DNA of 64,000 bases from NCBI RefSeq assembly GCF_900187065.1, contig NZ_LT906483.1, forward strand, positions 1,178,001 to 1,242,000. Direction: 5' to 3'. Both the position numbers and the translations under genes were made by a program. This DNA comes from Mycolicibacterium thermoresistibile (GTDB lineage: Bacteria > Actinomycetota > Actinomycetes > Mycobacteriales > Mycobacteriaceae). The notes under the pieces are model-generated. The model saw only the letters and a program-made list of their open reading frames with translations, was not told the origin of the DNA and did not search any database. Every line of letters begins with the position of its first letter. Within the stretch, counting starts at the first letter, position 1. Of the stretch, positions 34,794 through 42,932 are shown one piece after another.

Positions 34794-35959
34794 GTGTGCT
34801 GCGGCATGCGGTGGCGCGCTGGCTGTCCCGGCATCAGGACGACCTGGTGGCGTGGCGCCGGCACATCCACGCCCACCCCGAGCTGGGCCGGCAGGAGTTC
34901 GCCACCACCCAGTTCGTCGCCGAACGGCTCGCCGACGCCGGGCTGAACCCCAAGGTGCTGCCCGGCGGCACCGGTCTGATCTGCGACCTCGGCCCCGACC
35001 ACACCCCGCGGGTGGCGCTGCGCGCCGACATGGACGCGCTGCCGATGCCCGAACGCACCGGCGCACCGTATGCGTCGACGGTGCCCAACGTCGCCCACGC
35101 CTGCGGCCACGATGCGCACACCGCGATGCTGTTGGGCGCGGCGCTGGCGCTCAACACCGTGCCCGAACTCCCGATCGGGGTGCGGCTGATCTTCCAGGCC
35201 GCCGAGGAGCTCATGCCCGGCGGTGCGCTGGACGCGATCGCCGCCGGAGTGCTCAACGGGGTGTCGCGGATCTTCGCGCTGCACTGCGACCCCCGGCTGC
35301 AGGTCGGCCGGGTCGCCACCCGGCCCGGTCCGATCACCTCGGCCGCCGACCACGTCGAGGTCACGCTGCAGTCCAAGGGCGGCCACACCTCCCGCCCGCA
35401 TCTGACCGGGGATCTGGTGTATGCGCTCGGCACGCTGATCACCGGTGTGCCCGGGGTGCTGTCGCGGCGGATCGATCCGCGCAACGGCACGGTGATGGTG
35501 TGGGGTGCGGTGAACGCGGGGGTGGCCGCCAACGCCATCCCGCAGACCGGCACCCTGGCCGGCACCATCCGCACCGCCAGCCGCAGCACCTGGTTGACGT
35601 TGGAAGCCATTGTCAGCGAGACGGTTTCGTCCCTGTTGGCGCCGTTGGGGGTGGAGCACAGCCTGCAGTACCGGCGTGGGGTCCCGCCGGTCGTCAACGA
35701 GGAACAGTCCACCCGGATTTTGACCCGCGCGATCGAGGCGGTCGGCCCGAACGTGCTCGCCGACACGCGGCAATCCGGTGGCGGGGAGGACTTCTCCTGG
35801 TACCTGGAGGAGGTCCCCGGCGCGATGGCCCGGCTCGGGGTGTGGAGTGGGCAGGGCCCGCAACTCGACCTGCATCAGCCGACGTTCGACCTCGACGAGC
35901 GGGCACTGCCGGTGGGGGTGCGGGTGTTCGTCAACCTCGTCGAACAGTGCGCCGCGTGA
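34790..35959 (+). CDS. amiA1: M20-family amidohydrolase (hippuricase-like)
   Basis: A 389-residue M20D amidohydrolase: WRRHIHAHPELGRQEFAT, ALRADMDALPM (metal-bridging Asp), VAHACGHDAHTAMLLGAALAL (Cys/His ligands), IFQAAEELMPGGALDAI (catalytic Glu), HCDPRLQVGRVATRPG, SGGGEDFSWYLEEVPGAM near the end. Typical N-acyl-amino-acid hydrolase size. The ATG at 34790 overlaps the amiB1 stop as ATGA. The longer open frame upstream is a shadow of amiB1. Six bases after its stop begins the first 58-bp repeat of the DUF559 unit. Confidence 0.92.
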   Translation: MSVLRHAVARWLSRHQDDLVAWRRHIHAHPELGRQEFATTQFVAERLADAGLNPKVLPGGTGLICDLGPDHTPRVALRADMDALPMPERTGAPYASTVPNVAHACGHDAHTAMLLGAALALNTVPELPIGVRLIFQAAEELMPGGALDAIAAGVLNGVSRIFALHCDPRLQVGRVATRPGPITSAADHVEVTLQSKGGHTSRPHLTGDLVYALGTLITGVPGVLSRRIDPRNGTVMVWGAVNAGVAANAIPQTGTLAGTIRTASRSTWLTLEAIVSETVSSLLAPLGVEHSLQYRRGVPPVVNEEQSTRILTRAIEAVGPNVLADTRQSGGGEDFSWYLEEVPGAMARLGVWSGQGPQLDLHQPTFDLDERALPVGVRVFVNLVEQCAA

Positions 35960-35964
35960 CACCT

Positions 35965-36022
35965 GCGAGCGACCGTGTCTGCACTGCGACACGCCGCCAT
36001 TGCCGGCATTTCGCGGTCGCTC
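35965..36022 (+). repeat. 58-bp structured repeat, upstream copy of the DUF559 unit
   Basis: This 58-base element is the inverted counterpart of 37000-37057, with 50 of 58 positions identical when one copy is reverse-complemented. It is itself foldable: GAGCGACCG and CGGTCGCTC close an outer 9-bp stem, and inside it CGTGTC/GACACG forms a 6-bp hairpin and CCGGC pairs with GCCG-type bases in a second. It starts five bases after the amiA1 stop. Confidence 0.85.
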
Positions 36023-36104
36023 GGCGAGGGGCACTGTCCCCAATCTGTGCTTCCTCCACAAAACGGCGTCCACCCGGTACCGGCCACCTGGGTCTGAACC
36101 GACG

Positions 36105-37001
36105 ATGGCGGTCATGGCAGACGGCCTCGACGAGTTGTTCGACCGCCAGGGTGGAGTGGCCACCAGCGGGCAGATCCTCACCGTCATCACCAGGCGGGCC
36201 CTGGAATCCGCGGTCAACCGCGGTGCGCTGGAAAGGCTCTGGCACGGCATCTACTGCCGCGGCGAGGCCGACGACGGCTTGCGGCTGAGGGGGCTCGATC
36301 TGGCCTGCGGCCGGCCGGTGGCGGCCTGCCTGGGTACGGCCGCGGCGCTGCACGGGTTCGACACCGAGCAACCCGACGACCTGCACGTACTGAGTCCGCC
36401 CGGCAGTCGGCTGCGGTCGGCCGACGGGCTGGTGGTGCACCGCCGGGACGGGGCGCCGCTGACCATCGTGCGGGGCCGCCCGGCGACCACAGCGGCGTGG
36501 ACGGCGGTGGAGGTGGCGCGCAGCCTGCGGCGCCCACGGGCGTTGGCGACCCTGGATGCCGCGTTGCGCAGCGGCACCTGCAGCCGTCCCGAGATCTGGC
36601 GGGCCGCGGTCGCGCAGGCCGGCCGACGCGGCATCGTCGCGGTCCGGGGTTTGATCGCGATCGCCGACGGGCGTGCCGAGTCGCCGATGGAGAGCGAGGC
36701 GCGGCTGGCCATGATCGACGGTGGCCTGCCGATCCCGGAGCTGCAGTACGAACTCCGCGACGGCGCCGGCCGGTTGCGGCGCGTGGACTTCGCCTGGCCG
36801 CGGCACCGGGTGGCCGTCGAGTACGACGGTGTGGACTGGCACAGCGGACCGGACGCGATGCGGCGGGACCGGGATCGCACCGCCGCGCTGATGGATGTCG
36901 GGTGGACCGTCATCGCCATCGTCCTCGAGGATGTGCGGTACCGCACGCGGGAGTTCGTCGGGCGTGTCGACGCGCAGTTGCGTCGCGCTCAAGCAGCGTG
37001 A
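36105..37001 (+). CDS. AbiEi-type winged-helix plus DUF559 (Vsr-fold) endonuclease-like protein
   Basis: A 298-residue protein. Residues ~8-52 (LDELFDRQGGVATSGQILTV...ALERLWHGIYCRG) are an AbiEi-antitoxin-like winged helix. The middle is the conserved helper domain (LACGRPVAACLGTAAALHGFD). Residues ~225-290 are a DUF559/Vsr-like nuclease domain with VDFAWP (Asp228), VAVEYDG (Glu239, Asp241) and WH (His246), the PD-(D/E)XK-type site. Such genes are multicopy in many mycobacteria and nocardiae; function unknown. ATG at 36105 chosen, with another in-frame ATG three codons later. The leader at 36023-36104 contains a GGGG-CACTGT-CCCC hairpin. Confidence 0.85.
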   Translation: MAVMADGLDELFDRQGGVATSGQILTVITRRALESAVNRGALERLWHGIYCRGEADDGLRLRGLDLACGRPVAACLGTAAALHGFDTEQPDDLHVLSPPGSRLRSADGLVVHRRDGAPLTIVRGRPATTAAWTAVEVARSLRRPRALATLDAALRSGTCSRPEIWRAAVAQAGRRGIVAVRGLIAIADGRAESPMESEARLAMIDGGLPIPELQYELRDGAGRLRRVDFAWPRHRVAVEYDGVDWHSGPDAMRRDRDRTAALMDVGWTVIAIVLEDVRYRTREFVGRVDAQLRRAQAA

Positions 37002-37057
37002 GCGACCGCAAAATGCCGTAAGAGACGGCGTGTCGCCGTGCAGACACGGGCGCTCGC
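37000..37057 (-). repeat. 58-bp structured repeat, downstream copy of the DUF559 unit
   Basis: Inverted copy of 35965-36022. Eight mismatches, five of them clustered in the apical loop region and two (positions 8 and 21) scattered. The first two bases overlap the TGA of the nuclease gene. GTGTC/GACAC and the outer GAGCGNCCG stem are kept, with one outer-stem position changed (GAGCGACCG against GGGCGCTC). It may also act as terminator for the nuclease and the convergent gene at 37068. Confidence 0.85.
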
Positions 37058-37067
37058 GGGGAGGAAA

Positions 37068-37535
37068 CTAGGGACCGACGTTGCGGGACGGGCGGGTCCG
37101 CAGATCGTGGACGTATTCGGGTGGAGCACCGGCGATCTCGGCGGCGTCGGCCATCACCCCGAGATAGCGGGCCGACGGCAGCCCGCCCTCCCAGGCGTCG
37201 AGCACATACAGCCACGCCAGCACCGGACCGGTGTGGGTGTCCGACGAGATCGGGTGTATCCGGCATCGGATCTTCTTGTGGATCCCCAGTTCTGAACCCT
37301 CCCAGCGGTCCAGGTTCGCCTCGTCCTCCCTGGTGACGTCGTAGAGCACGACGAACACCCGCGAGGCGGGATCCTCCACCACGGTGGCGAGCGCGCCCTC
37401 CCAGCTGATGTCCTCGCCACCGAACGTCAACCGCCAGCCGTACAACCACCCGGTACCGGCCATCGGTGAATGTGGAGCACGTTGCAGCATCTGCTCCGGA
37501 TGCATGTTCGACCCATAGGCGGCATAGAGCGGCAC
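37068..37535 (-). CDS. Gamma-glutamylcyclotransferase-fold protein (Rv3304-like)
   Basis: A 155-residue protein starting VPLYAAYGSNMHPEQMLQRAP, the glycine-binding YGSN loop of the GGCT/AIG2 fold. It continues with WRLTFGGEDISWEGALATVVED (catalytic-Glu region) and VFVVLYDVTREDEANLDRWEG. It may form or cleave gamma-glutamyl/5-oxoproline groups; activity is untested for this family in mycobacteria. The GTG at 37535 is chosen because the fold begins there. It is divergent from lpdA, with 67 bases between the starts. Confidence 0.82.
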   Translation of the reverse strand: MPLYAAYGSNMHPEQMLQRAPHSPMAGTGWLYGWRLTFGGEDISWEGALATVVEDPASRVFVVLYDVTREDEANLDRWEGSELGIHKKIRCRIHPISSDTHTGPVLAWLYVLDAWEGGLPSARYLGVMADAAEIAGAPPEYVHDLRTRPSRNVGP

Positions 37536-37602
37536 GGTTGAAAAGCCTAAGGCTTCGGGTGGTGGCTGGGCGGCCAACCTCCGCCTTGGATAGGTTTGAG
37601 GC

Positions 37603-39015
37603 GTGGCAACCCGCATCGTGATCATCGGCGGCGGGCCCGCCGGCTATGAGGCGGCGCTCGTCGCGGCCGCCAAAGGCACCGAGGTCGAGGTCACGATCGT
37701 CGACTCCGACGGCATCGGCGGGGCCTGTGTGCTGTGGGACTGTGTGCCGTCGAAGACGTTCATCGCCTCCACCGGGGTCCGCACCGAACTGCGCCGCGCC
37801 CCCAATCTCGGCTACCAGCTGGAGTTCGAGGACGCCAGGATCTCGCTGCGGCAGATCAACGAGCGGGTCAAGAGGCTCGCCAAGGCGCAGTCCGCCGACA
37901 TCGCCGACCGGCTGCGCCGCGAAGGGGTGCGGCTGATCGCCGGTCGCGGGGAGCTGGTGGACGCGGCCAGGGGGATGGCCCAGCACCGGATCAAGGTCAC
38001 CGGCAACGACGGTTCGGTCCGCGAACTGACCGCCGACGTGGTGCTCATCGCCACCGGCGGGACCCCGCGGGTGCTGCCCAACGCCGTCCCGGACGGCGAA
38101 CGCATCCTGAACTGGCGCCAGCTTTACGACCTGGACACGCTGCCCGAACACCTGGTGGTGGTGGGGTCCGGGGTGACCGGCGCGGAGTTCGTCAACGCCT
38201 ACACCGAACTCGGCGTCAAGGTCACGGTGGTGGCGAGCCGCGATCAGATCCTGCCCCACGAGGACTCCGACGCCGCCGCGGTGCTCGAGGACGTGTTCGC
38301 CGAGCGCGGCGTCACGCTGGTCAAGAACGCCCGGGCCGACTCGGTGAAACGGGAGAACGGTGGTGTCCGGGTCACCATGACCGACGGCCGGGAGGTCCAG
38401 GGCAGCCACGCCCTGATCACCGTCGGCTCGGTACCCAACACCGCCAACCTGGGATTGGAGCGGGTGGGCATCGAACTCGGGCCGGGCGGCTACCTGCCCG
38501 TCGACCGGGTGTCGCGCACCACCGTCCCCGGCATCTACGCGGCCGGTGACTGCACCGGCCTGCTGCCGCTGGCGTCGGTGGCGGCGATGCAGGGCCGCAT
38601 CGCGATGTACCACGCGCTCGGTGAGGCGCTCAACCCGATCCGGCTGCGCACCGTCGCCGCCGCGGTGTTCACCCGCCCCGAGATCGCCGCGGTGGGGGTG
38701 CCGCAGGCCAAGATCGACGACGGCTCGGTCCCGGCGCGCACCATCATGTTGCCGCTGAACACCAACGCCCGGGCGAAGATGTCGAGCCTGCGGCGGGGCT
38801 TCGTCAAGATCTTCTGCCGCCCGATGACCGGGGTGGTCATCGGCGGTGTGGTGGTCGCCCCGATCGCCTCCGAGCTGATCCTGCCCATCGCGCTGGCGGT
38901 GCAGAACGGCAACACCGTCGCCGATCTGGCGCAGACGTTCTCGGTCTACCCGTCGCTGTCCGGGTCGATCACCGAGGCGGCCCGCCAACTGATCGCGCAC
39001 GACGATCTGGACTAG
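37603..39015 (+). CDS. lpdA: NAD(P)H:quinone reductase of the flavoprotein disulfide reductase family
   Basis: A 470-residue flavoprotein. FAD site IVIIGGGPAGYEAALVA, active-site-type pair GGACVLWDCVPSKTFI (Cys-x4-Cys), NAD(P) site VVVGSGVTGAEFVNAY, second FAD site GIYAAGDCTGLLPLASVAAMQGR. The C-terminal interface has SVYPSLSGSITEAARQL instead of the His-Pro-Thr with catalytic His-Glu of true dihydrolipoamide dehydrogenases. This is how M. tuberculosis LpdA (Rv3303c) differs, and that protein reduces quinones rather than lipoamide. It is followed by glpD2 after 63 bases, the conserved order. Confidence 0.93.
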   Translation: MATRIVIIGGGPAGYEAALVAAAKGTEVEVTIVDSDGIGGACVLWDCVPSKTFIASTGVRTELRRAPNLGYQLEFEDARISLRQINERVKRLAKAQSADIADRLRREGVRLIAGRGELVDAARGMAQHRIKVTGNDGSVRELTADVVLIATGGTPRVLPNAVPDGERILNWRQLYDLDTLPEHLVVVGSGVTGAEFVNAYTELGVKVTVVASRDQILPHEDSDAAAVLEDVFAERGVTLVKNARADSVKRENGGVRVTMTDGREVQGSHALITVGSVPNTANLGLERVGIELGPGGYLPVDRVSRTTVPGIYAAGDCTGLLPLASVAAMQGRIAMYHALGEALNPIRLRTVAAAVFTRPEIAAVGVPQAKIDDGSVPARTIMLPLNTNARAKMSSLRRGFVKIFCRPMTGVVIGGVVVAPIASELILPIALAVQNGNTVADLAQTFSVYPSLSGSITEAARQLIAHDDLD

Positions 39016-39078
39016 CCCGGGTCCCGGCCAGCGCGGCGAGTCGGGAAATTTCACCGCACCGCACGTAGCCTGATAGCT

Positions 39079-40836
39079 GTGAGCCACCCGATCCTGAGGC
39101 CGGGCCACGGGCCGACGTTGTTGGGGCCGGAGCAGCGGCAGCGGGCGTGGGACCGTCTCGGCAGTGAGCAGTTCGACGTCGTCGTCATCGGCGGCGGGGT
39201 GGTCGGATCCGGCGCGGCCCTCGACGCCGCGACCCGCGGGCTGAAGGTCGCGCTGGTGGAGGCCCGTGATTTCGCCTCGGGAACCTCGAGCCGCAGTTCG
39301 AAGATGTTCCACGGCGGGTTGCGCTACCTCGAACAGCTGGAGTTCGGGCTGGTGCGCGAGGCGCTGCACGAGCGGGAGTTGTCGCTCACGACGCTGGCGC
39401 CCCACCTGGTCAAACCACTGCCGTTCCTGTATCCGCTGACCCGGCGGTGGTGGGAGCGGCCCTATGTGGCGCTCGGCATCTTCCTCTACGACCAGCTCGG
39501 CGGCGCCCGCTCGCTGCCGGCGCAGAAGCACCTGACCAAGGCCGGTGCGCTGCGGTTGGCGCCCGGGCTGCGGCGCGACTCGCTGATCGGCGGCATCCGC
39601 TACTACGACACCGTCGTCGACGACGCCCGCCACACCCTGACGGTGGCCCGCACCGCAGCCCACTACGGCGCGGTGATCAGATCGTCGACGCAGGTGGTGG
39701 CCCTGCTCCGGGAGGGGGACCGGGTCACCGGTGTGACGGTGCGGGATTCGGAGACCGGCGCCGTCACCGATGTGCACGGCCACGTGGTGGTCAACGCCAC
39801 CGGGGTGTGGACCGACGAGATCCAGGCCCTGTCGAAACAGCGTGGCCGGTTCCGGGTGCGCGCCTCCAAGGGGGTGCACATCGTGGTGCCGCGGGACCGC
39901 ATCGTCAGCGAGGTCGCGATCATCCTGCGCACCGAGAAGTCGGTGCTCTTCGTGATCCCGTGGGGCACGCACTGGATCATCGGCACCACCGACACCGACT
40001 GGAACCTGGATCTGGCGCATCCGGCGGCGACCAAGGCCGACATCGACTACATCCTGGGCCAGGTGAACCGGGCGCTGGCCACCCCGCTCACCCACGCCGA
40101 CATCGACGGGGTGTACGCGGGGTTGCGGCCGCTGCTGGCCGGCGAGAGCGAGGAGACCTCCAAGCTGTCGCGCGAACACGCCGTCGCGGTGCCCGCCCCC
40201 GGATTGATCGCCATCGCGGGCGGCAAGTACACCACCTACCGGGTGATGGGCGAGGACGCCATCGACGCCGCCGCGGAGTTCATCCCGGCCCGGGTGGCGC
40301 CGTCGATCACCGAGAAGGTGCCGTTGCTCGGCGCCGACGGGTACTTCGCGCTGATCAACCAGACCGAAACGGTAGGCGCGCATTACGGGCTGCACCCGTA
40401 CCGGGTGCGCCACCTGCTCGACCGGTACGGCTCGCTGATCGGTGAGGTCCTGCAGATGGCCGGTCGCGACGGCGCGGGCCGGCCGGATCTGCTCGAACCG
40501 ATCACCGATGCGCCGGTCTACCTCAAGGTGGAGGCCTGGTACGCGGCCGCAGCCGAGGGCGCGCTGCATCTGGAGGACATCCTGGCGCGGCGGATGCGGA
40601 TCTCGATCGAGTATCCGCACCGCGGGGTGGACTGCGCCCGGGAGGTGGCCGAGGTGGTGGCTCCGGTGCTGGGCTGGAGCGACGCCGACATCGAACGGGA
40701 GGTGGACACCTACTGCGCCCGGGTGGAGGCCGAGGTGCGCTCCCAGCAGCAACCCGATGACGAGTCCGCCGACGCGCTGCGCCAGGCCGCCCCGGAGGCG
40801 CGGGCGATGATCCTCGAACCCGTCCCGCTCGATTGA
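39079..40836 (+). CDS. glpD2: Glycerol-3-phosphate dehydrogenase (FAD-dependent)
   Basis: Oxidises glycerol-3-phosphate to dihydroxyacetone phosphate at the membrane, feeding electrons to quinone. The 585-residue protein has the FAD motif VVVIGGGVVGSGAALDAATRG, SGTSSRSSKMFHGGLRYLEQ, the HIVVPRDRIVSEV stretch, and WIIGTTDTDWN followed by GLRPLL. The conserved C-terminal GlpD domain includes DAPVYLKVEAWYAAAAEGALHLEDILARRMRI. GTG start. The stop overlaps the TTG start of the pseudouridine synthase. Probably transcribed with lpdA upstream. Confidence 0.94.
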   Translation: MSHPILRPGHGPTLLGPEQRQRAWDRLGSEQFDVVVIGGGVVGSGAALDAATRGLKVALVEARDFASGTSSRSSKMFHGGLRYLEQLEFGLVREALHERELSLTTLAPHLVKPLPFLYPLTRRWWERPYVALGIFLYDQLGGARSLPAQKHLTKAGALRLAPGLRRDSLIGGIRYYDTVVDDARHTLTVARTAAHYGAVIRSSTQVVALLREGDRVTGVTVRDSETGAVTDVHGHVVVNATGVWTDEIQALSKQRGRFRVRASKGVHIVVPRDRIVSEVAIILRTEKSVLFVIPWGTHWIIGTTDTDWNLDLAHPAATKADIDYILGQVNRALATPLTHADIDGVYAGLRPLLAGESEETSKLSREHAVAVPAPGLIAIAGGKYTTYRVMGEDAIDAAAEFIPARVAPSITEKVPLLGADGYFALINQTETVGAHYGLHPYRVRHLLDRYGSLIGEVLQMAGRDGAGRPDLLEPITDAPVYLKVEAWYAAAAEGALHLEDILARRMRISIEYPHRGVDCAREVAEVVAPVLGWSDADIEREVDTYCARVEAEVRSQQQPDDESADALRQAAPEARAMILEPVPLD

Positions 40837-41702
40837 CCACCCCTCCGCTGCCGGTTCGTGACGGTCTGGGTCCCGCGCGGGTACGCCTGCGCGGGGGCGC
40901 GGTGTTGGTCGAGTTCGCCGAGCGATTCGGCGAGGCGGCTGCGGCCAAGGTGCTGCGCGGTGAGGTGTTCTGCGCCGACGGCACCCCGGTCACCGCGGAC
41001 ACCGTACTGCCGCCGGGATCGGTTGTCTACCTGTATCGCGAACTGCCCGAAGAGGTTCCGGTACCGTTCGACATCCCGATCCTGTACCGCGACGAGAACA
41101 TCGTGGTGGTCGACAAACCCCACTTCCTGGCCACCACGCCGCGCGGCCGGCACGTCGCCCAGACCGCGCTGGTGCGGCTGCGCCGGCAACTGGACCTGCC
41201 CGAACTCAGCCCGGCGCATCGGCTGGACCGGCTGACCGCGGGGGTGCTGCTGTTCACCACCCGCCGTGAGGTCCGCGGACGCTATCAGCGGCTGTTCGCC
41301 GACGAGGCGGTGCGCAAGATCTACCTGGCGGGCGCCCCGGTGCGCCCGGATCTCGAGTTCCCGCGGGTGGTGCGCAGCCGCATCATCAAGCGGCGCGGCA
41401 GTTTACAGGCCGTCGAGGAACCCGGCGAACCCAACGCCGAGACACTCGTCGAGTTGCTCGACGCGTCGGCCGGGCGGTACCGGCTCACCCCGCGCACCGG
41501 GCGCACCCATCAGCTACGGGTGCACATGGCCGTCCTCGGGGTGCCGATCGTCAACGATCCGCTCTACCCCGAGGTCGTCGACGTGGCACCCGACGACTTC
41601 AGCAGCCCGCTGCAATTGCTCGCGCACAGTGTGGAGTTCACCGATCCGCTGACCGGCCGGACGCACCGGTTCGTCAGCGCCCGAAGCATCGGAGGGCAAT
41701 GA
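40833..41702 (+). CDS. RluA-family pseudouridine synthase
   Basis: A 289-residue RNA pseudouridine synthase. The catalytic aspartate lies in SPAHRLDRLTAGVLLF and the second signature in LTPRTGRTHQLRVHMAVLGVPIVNDPLYP. An S4-like region precedes (AAAKVLRGEVFCADGTPV). RNA target unknown. TTG start overlapping the glpD2 stop as TTGA; the stop overlaps the MOSC ATG by four bases. The three genes glpD2, this one and the next are therefore translationally chained. Rv3300c equivalent by position. Confidence 0.9.
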   Translation: MTTPPLPVRDGLGPARVRLRGGAVLVEFAERFGEAAAAKVLRGEVFCADGTPVTADTVLPPGSVVYLYRELPEEVPVPFDIPILYRDENIVVVDKPHFLATTPRGRHVAQTALVRLRRQLDLPELSPAHRLDRLTAGVLLFTTRREVRGRYQRLFADEAVRKIYLAGAPVRPDLEFPRVVRSRIIKRRGSLQAVEEPGEPNAETLVELLDASAGRYRLTPRTGRTHQLRVHMAVLGVPIVNDPLYPEVVDVAPDDFSSPLQLLAHSVEFTDPLTGRTHRFVSARSIGGQ

Positions 41703-42469
41703 GGGTCGCGCGGTTGTGGCGGCATCCGGTGAAATCGATGCGCGGCGAGGAGGTCTCCGCGCTCGAGGTCCGGACCACCGGGGTGCGCGGCGACCGGGTC
41801 TACGCGTTCTTCGACACCCGCACGGGCGCGCGGATCAGCGCCAAGAACCATGGCGCACTGCTGGGGTGCGCTGCGCGGTTGCTCGCCGAACCGGATGACG
41901 GGCGCCGCGCCGCGCCGCCGCTGGAGGTGACCTTCCCGGACGGGACGGTGATCACCGACGATCCGGCTGAGCTGACCCGGCGGGTGAGTGACCTGCTCGG
42001 GCTCGACGTCGAGTTGCGGGCCGGCGCACCGGGCGCGTTCGTCGACGCCGCACCGCTGCACCTGATGGCCGCCGACACGCTGCAGGCGCTGCGGTCCGCG
42101 CATCCCGGCGGTGACTGGGATCCCCGACGGACCCGTCCCAACATCCTGATCGACCGCGCGCAGGCCGGGTCCGACGGTGAACAGCCCGACGCCGACGGTG
42201 ACTGGTTGAGCCGCGACCTGCACATCGGCGCCGCCGCGGTCGCCCATGTCGTCATCCCCACGCCCCGCTGCGTGATGACCACCCTGGCGCAGGGCGACCT
42301 GCCCGCCGACCGGGAGGTGCTGCGCACCCTCAACCGGGTGCGGCGCCGCCGGCTCGGGGGCCGGGACCGCCCGTGTGCCGGGGTGTACGCCGACGTGGTG
42401 AGGCCGGGACGGGTCGAGGTGGGTGACACGGTCACGATCACCGATCGGCCCGTCACCGACCGGCGCTGA
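41699..42469 (+). CDS. MOSC domain protein
   Basis: A 256-residue MOSC protein with the N-terminal beta-barrel part (VARLWRHPVKSMRGEEV, GVRGDRVYAFFDTRTG). The MOSC domain contains RTRPNILID, HIGAAAVAHVVIPTPRCVMTTLAQGDLP (the conserved Cys at VIPTPRC) and the final AGVYADVVRPGRVEVGDTV. MOSC proteins bind sulfur or a molybdenum cofactor, and the relatives mARC/YiiM/YcbX reduce N-hydroxylated compounds. Partner and substrate unknown. The start is coupled to the upstream gene. Confidence 0.9.
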   Translation: MRVARLWRHPVKSMRGEEVSALEVRTTGVRGDRVYAFFDTRTGARISAKNHGALLGCAARLLAEPDDGRRAAPPLEVTFPDGTVITDDPAELTRRVSDLLGLDVELRAGAPGAFVDAAPLHLMAADTLQALRSAHPGGDWDPRRTRPNILIDRAQAGSDGEQPDADGDWLSRDLHIGAAAVAHVVIPTPRCVMTTLAQGDLPADREVLRTLNRVRRRRLGGRDRPCAGVYADVVRPGRVEVGDTVTITDRPVTDRR

Positions 42470-42581
42470 CGCGCACGGCAAAATCCGCAAACCGACGTCA
42501 CGGCGGACGTCGGTGCCGCACGATGATCACAGGGGTCGACATGCATTGCCCGGTCGGACCCCGGCATCAGAGGAGGACGAC

Positions 42582-42932
42582 ATGGCTGCACGCCGACGGT
42601 GCTCCGCGGCCTTCGCTGCCGCATTGATGGTCGTCGGTGGCCTGGTGGTGACGAGCGCCCGCCCCGCGGCGTGGGAGGCCTCGGTGTGCGGATCGGTCGG
42701 CGGTGCCCGCATCGACATCACCGGCTGCGCGGATCCGTTCTCCTACCTCAACGACGCGCTCAACCAGCCGCCACCACCCCCGCCGCCGGGGGAGCAACCG
42801 CCACCCCCGGGCGAGCCGCCCCCGCCGCCACCTCCACCGCCGCCGGCGTATGTGCCGCCGCCGGATCTCACCCCGAACGTGACGGCGTGCGTCAACGTGG
42901 GGCGGCGCATCAGCATCAGCGGATGCCGATGA
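42582..42932 (+). CDS. Small secreted proline-rich protein with duplicated Cys motif
   Basis: A 116-residue protein with a signal peptide (AAFAAALMVVGGLVVTSARPAAWEA), a cysteine-bracketed motif CGSVGGARIDITGC, a poly-proline linker of ~45 residues, and a second copy of the motif, CVNVGRRISISGC, at the C terminus. The pattern C-x2-V-G-x-R-I-x-I-x-G-C occurs twice and nothing else seems folded. Each copy may form a disulfide loop. It is presumably exported to the cell wall; function unknown. AGGAGG lies six bases before the ATG. The stop overlaps the next ATG (ATGA). Confidence 0.72.
   Translation: MAARRRCSAAFAAALMVVGGLVVTSARPAAWEASVCGSVGGARIDITGCADPFSYLNDALNQPPPPPPPGEQPPPPGEPPPPPPPPPPAYVPPPDLTPNVTACVNVGRRISISGCR

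Larger units (their letters stand above)
35965..37057 (+). mobile_element. Putative mobile unit: nuclease gene between 58-bp inverted repeats
   Basis: 1093 bases consisting of one AbiEi/DUF559 gene bracketed by 58-bp inverted repeats of about 86 % identity. The unit sits precisely between amiA1 and the gamma-glutamylcyclotransferase-like gene, which are immediate neighbours in M. tuberculosis (Rv3305c-Rv3304, from memory). The right repeat begins within the nuclease stop codon, so gene and repeats look like one package. No transposase is present. The structured ends resemble the palindromic ends used by REP-associated or IS200/IS605-type elements more than classical IS termini. Mobility is inferred, not shown. 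Confidence 0.5.

Noticed and set aside
37603..39015. Dihydrolipoamide dehydrogenase (E3) function
   Set aside because: The C-terminal catalytic His-Glu pair of true E3 enzymes is absent (SVYPSLSGSITEAA), so quinone reductase is preferred.
36910..40752. 1280-codon open frame on the minus strand
   Set aside because: It runs antisense through the nuclease end, lpdA and glpD2, all with conserved motifs on the plus strand. Long antisense frames are expected in DNA with this codon bias, and the product is His/Arg/Gly-rich without any domain.
42760..42860. CCG-rich repeat resembling a satellite or CRISPR-like array
   Set aside because: It is the polyproline codons of the secreted protein. No spacer-repeat structure; no CRISPR array or cas gene was found anywhere.
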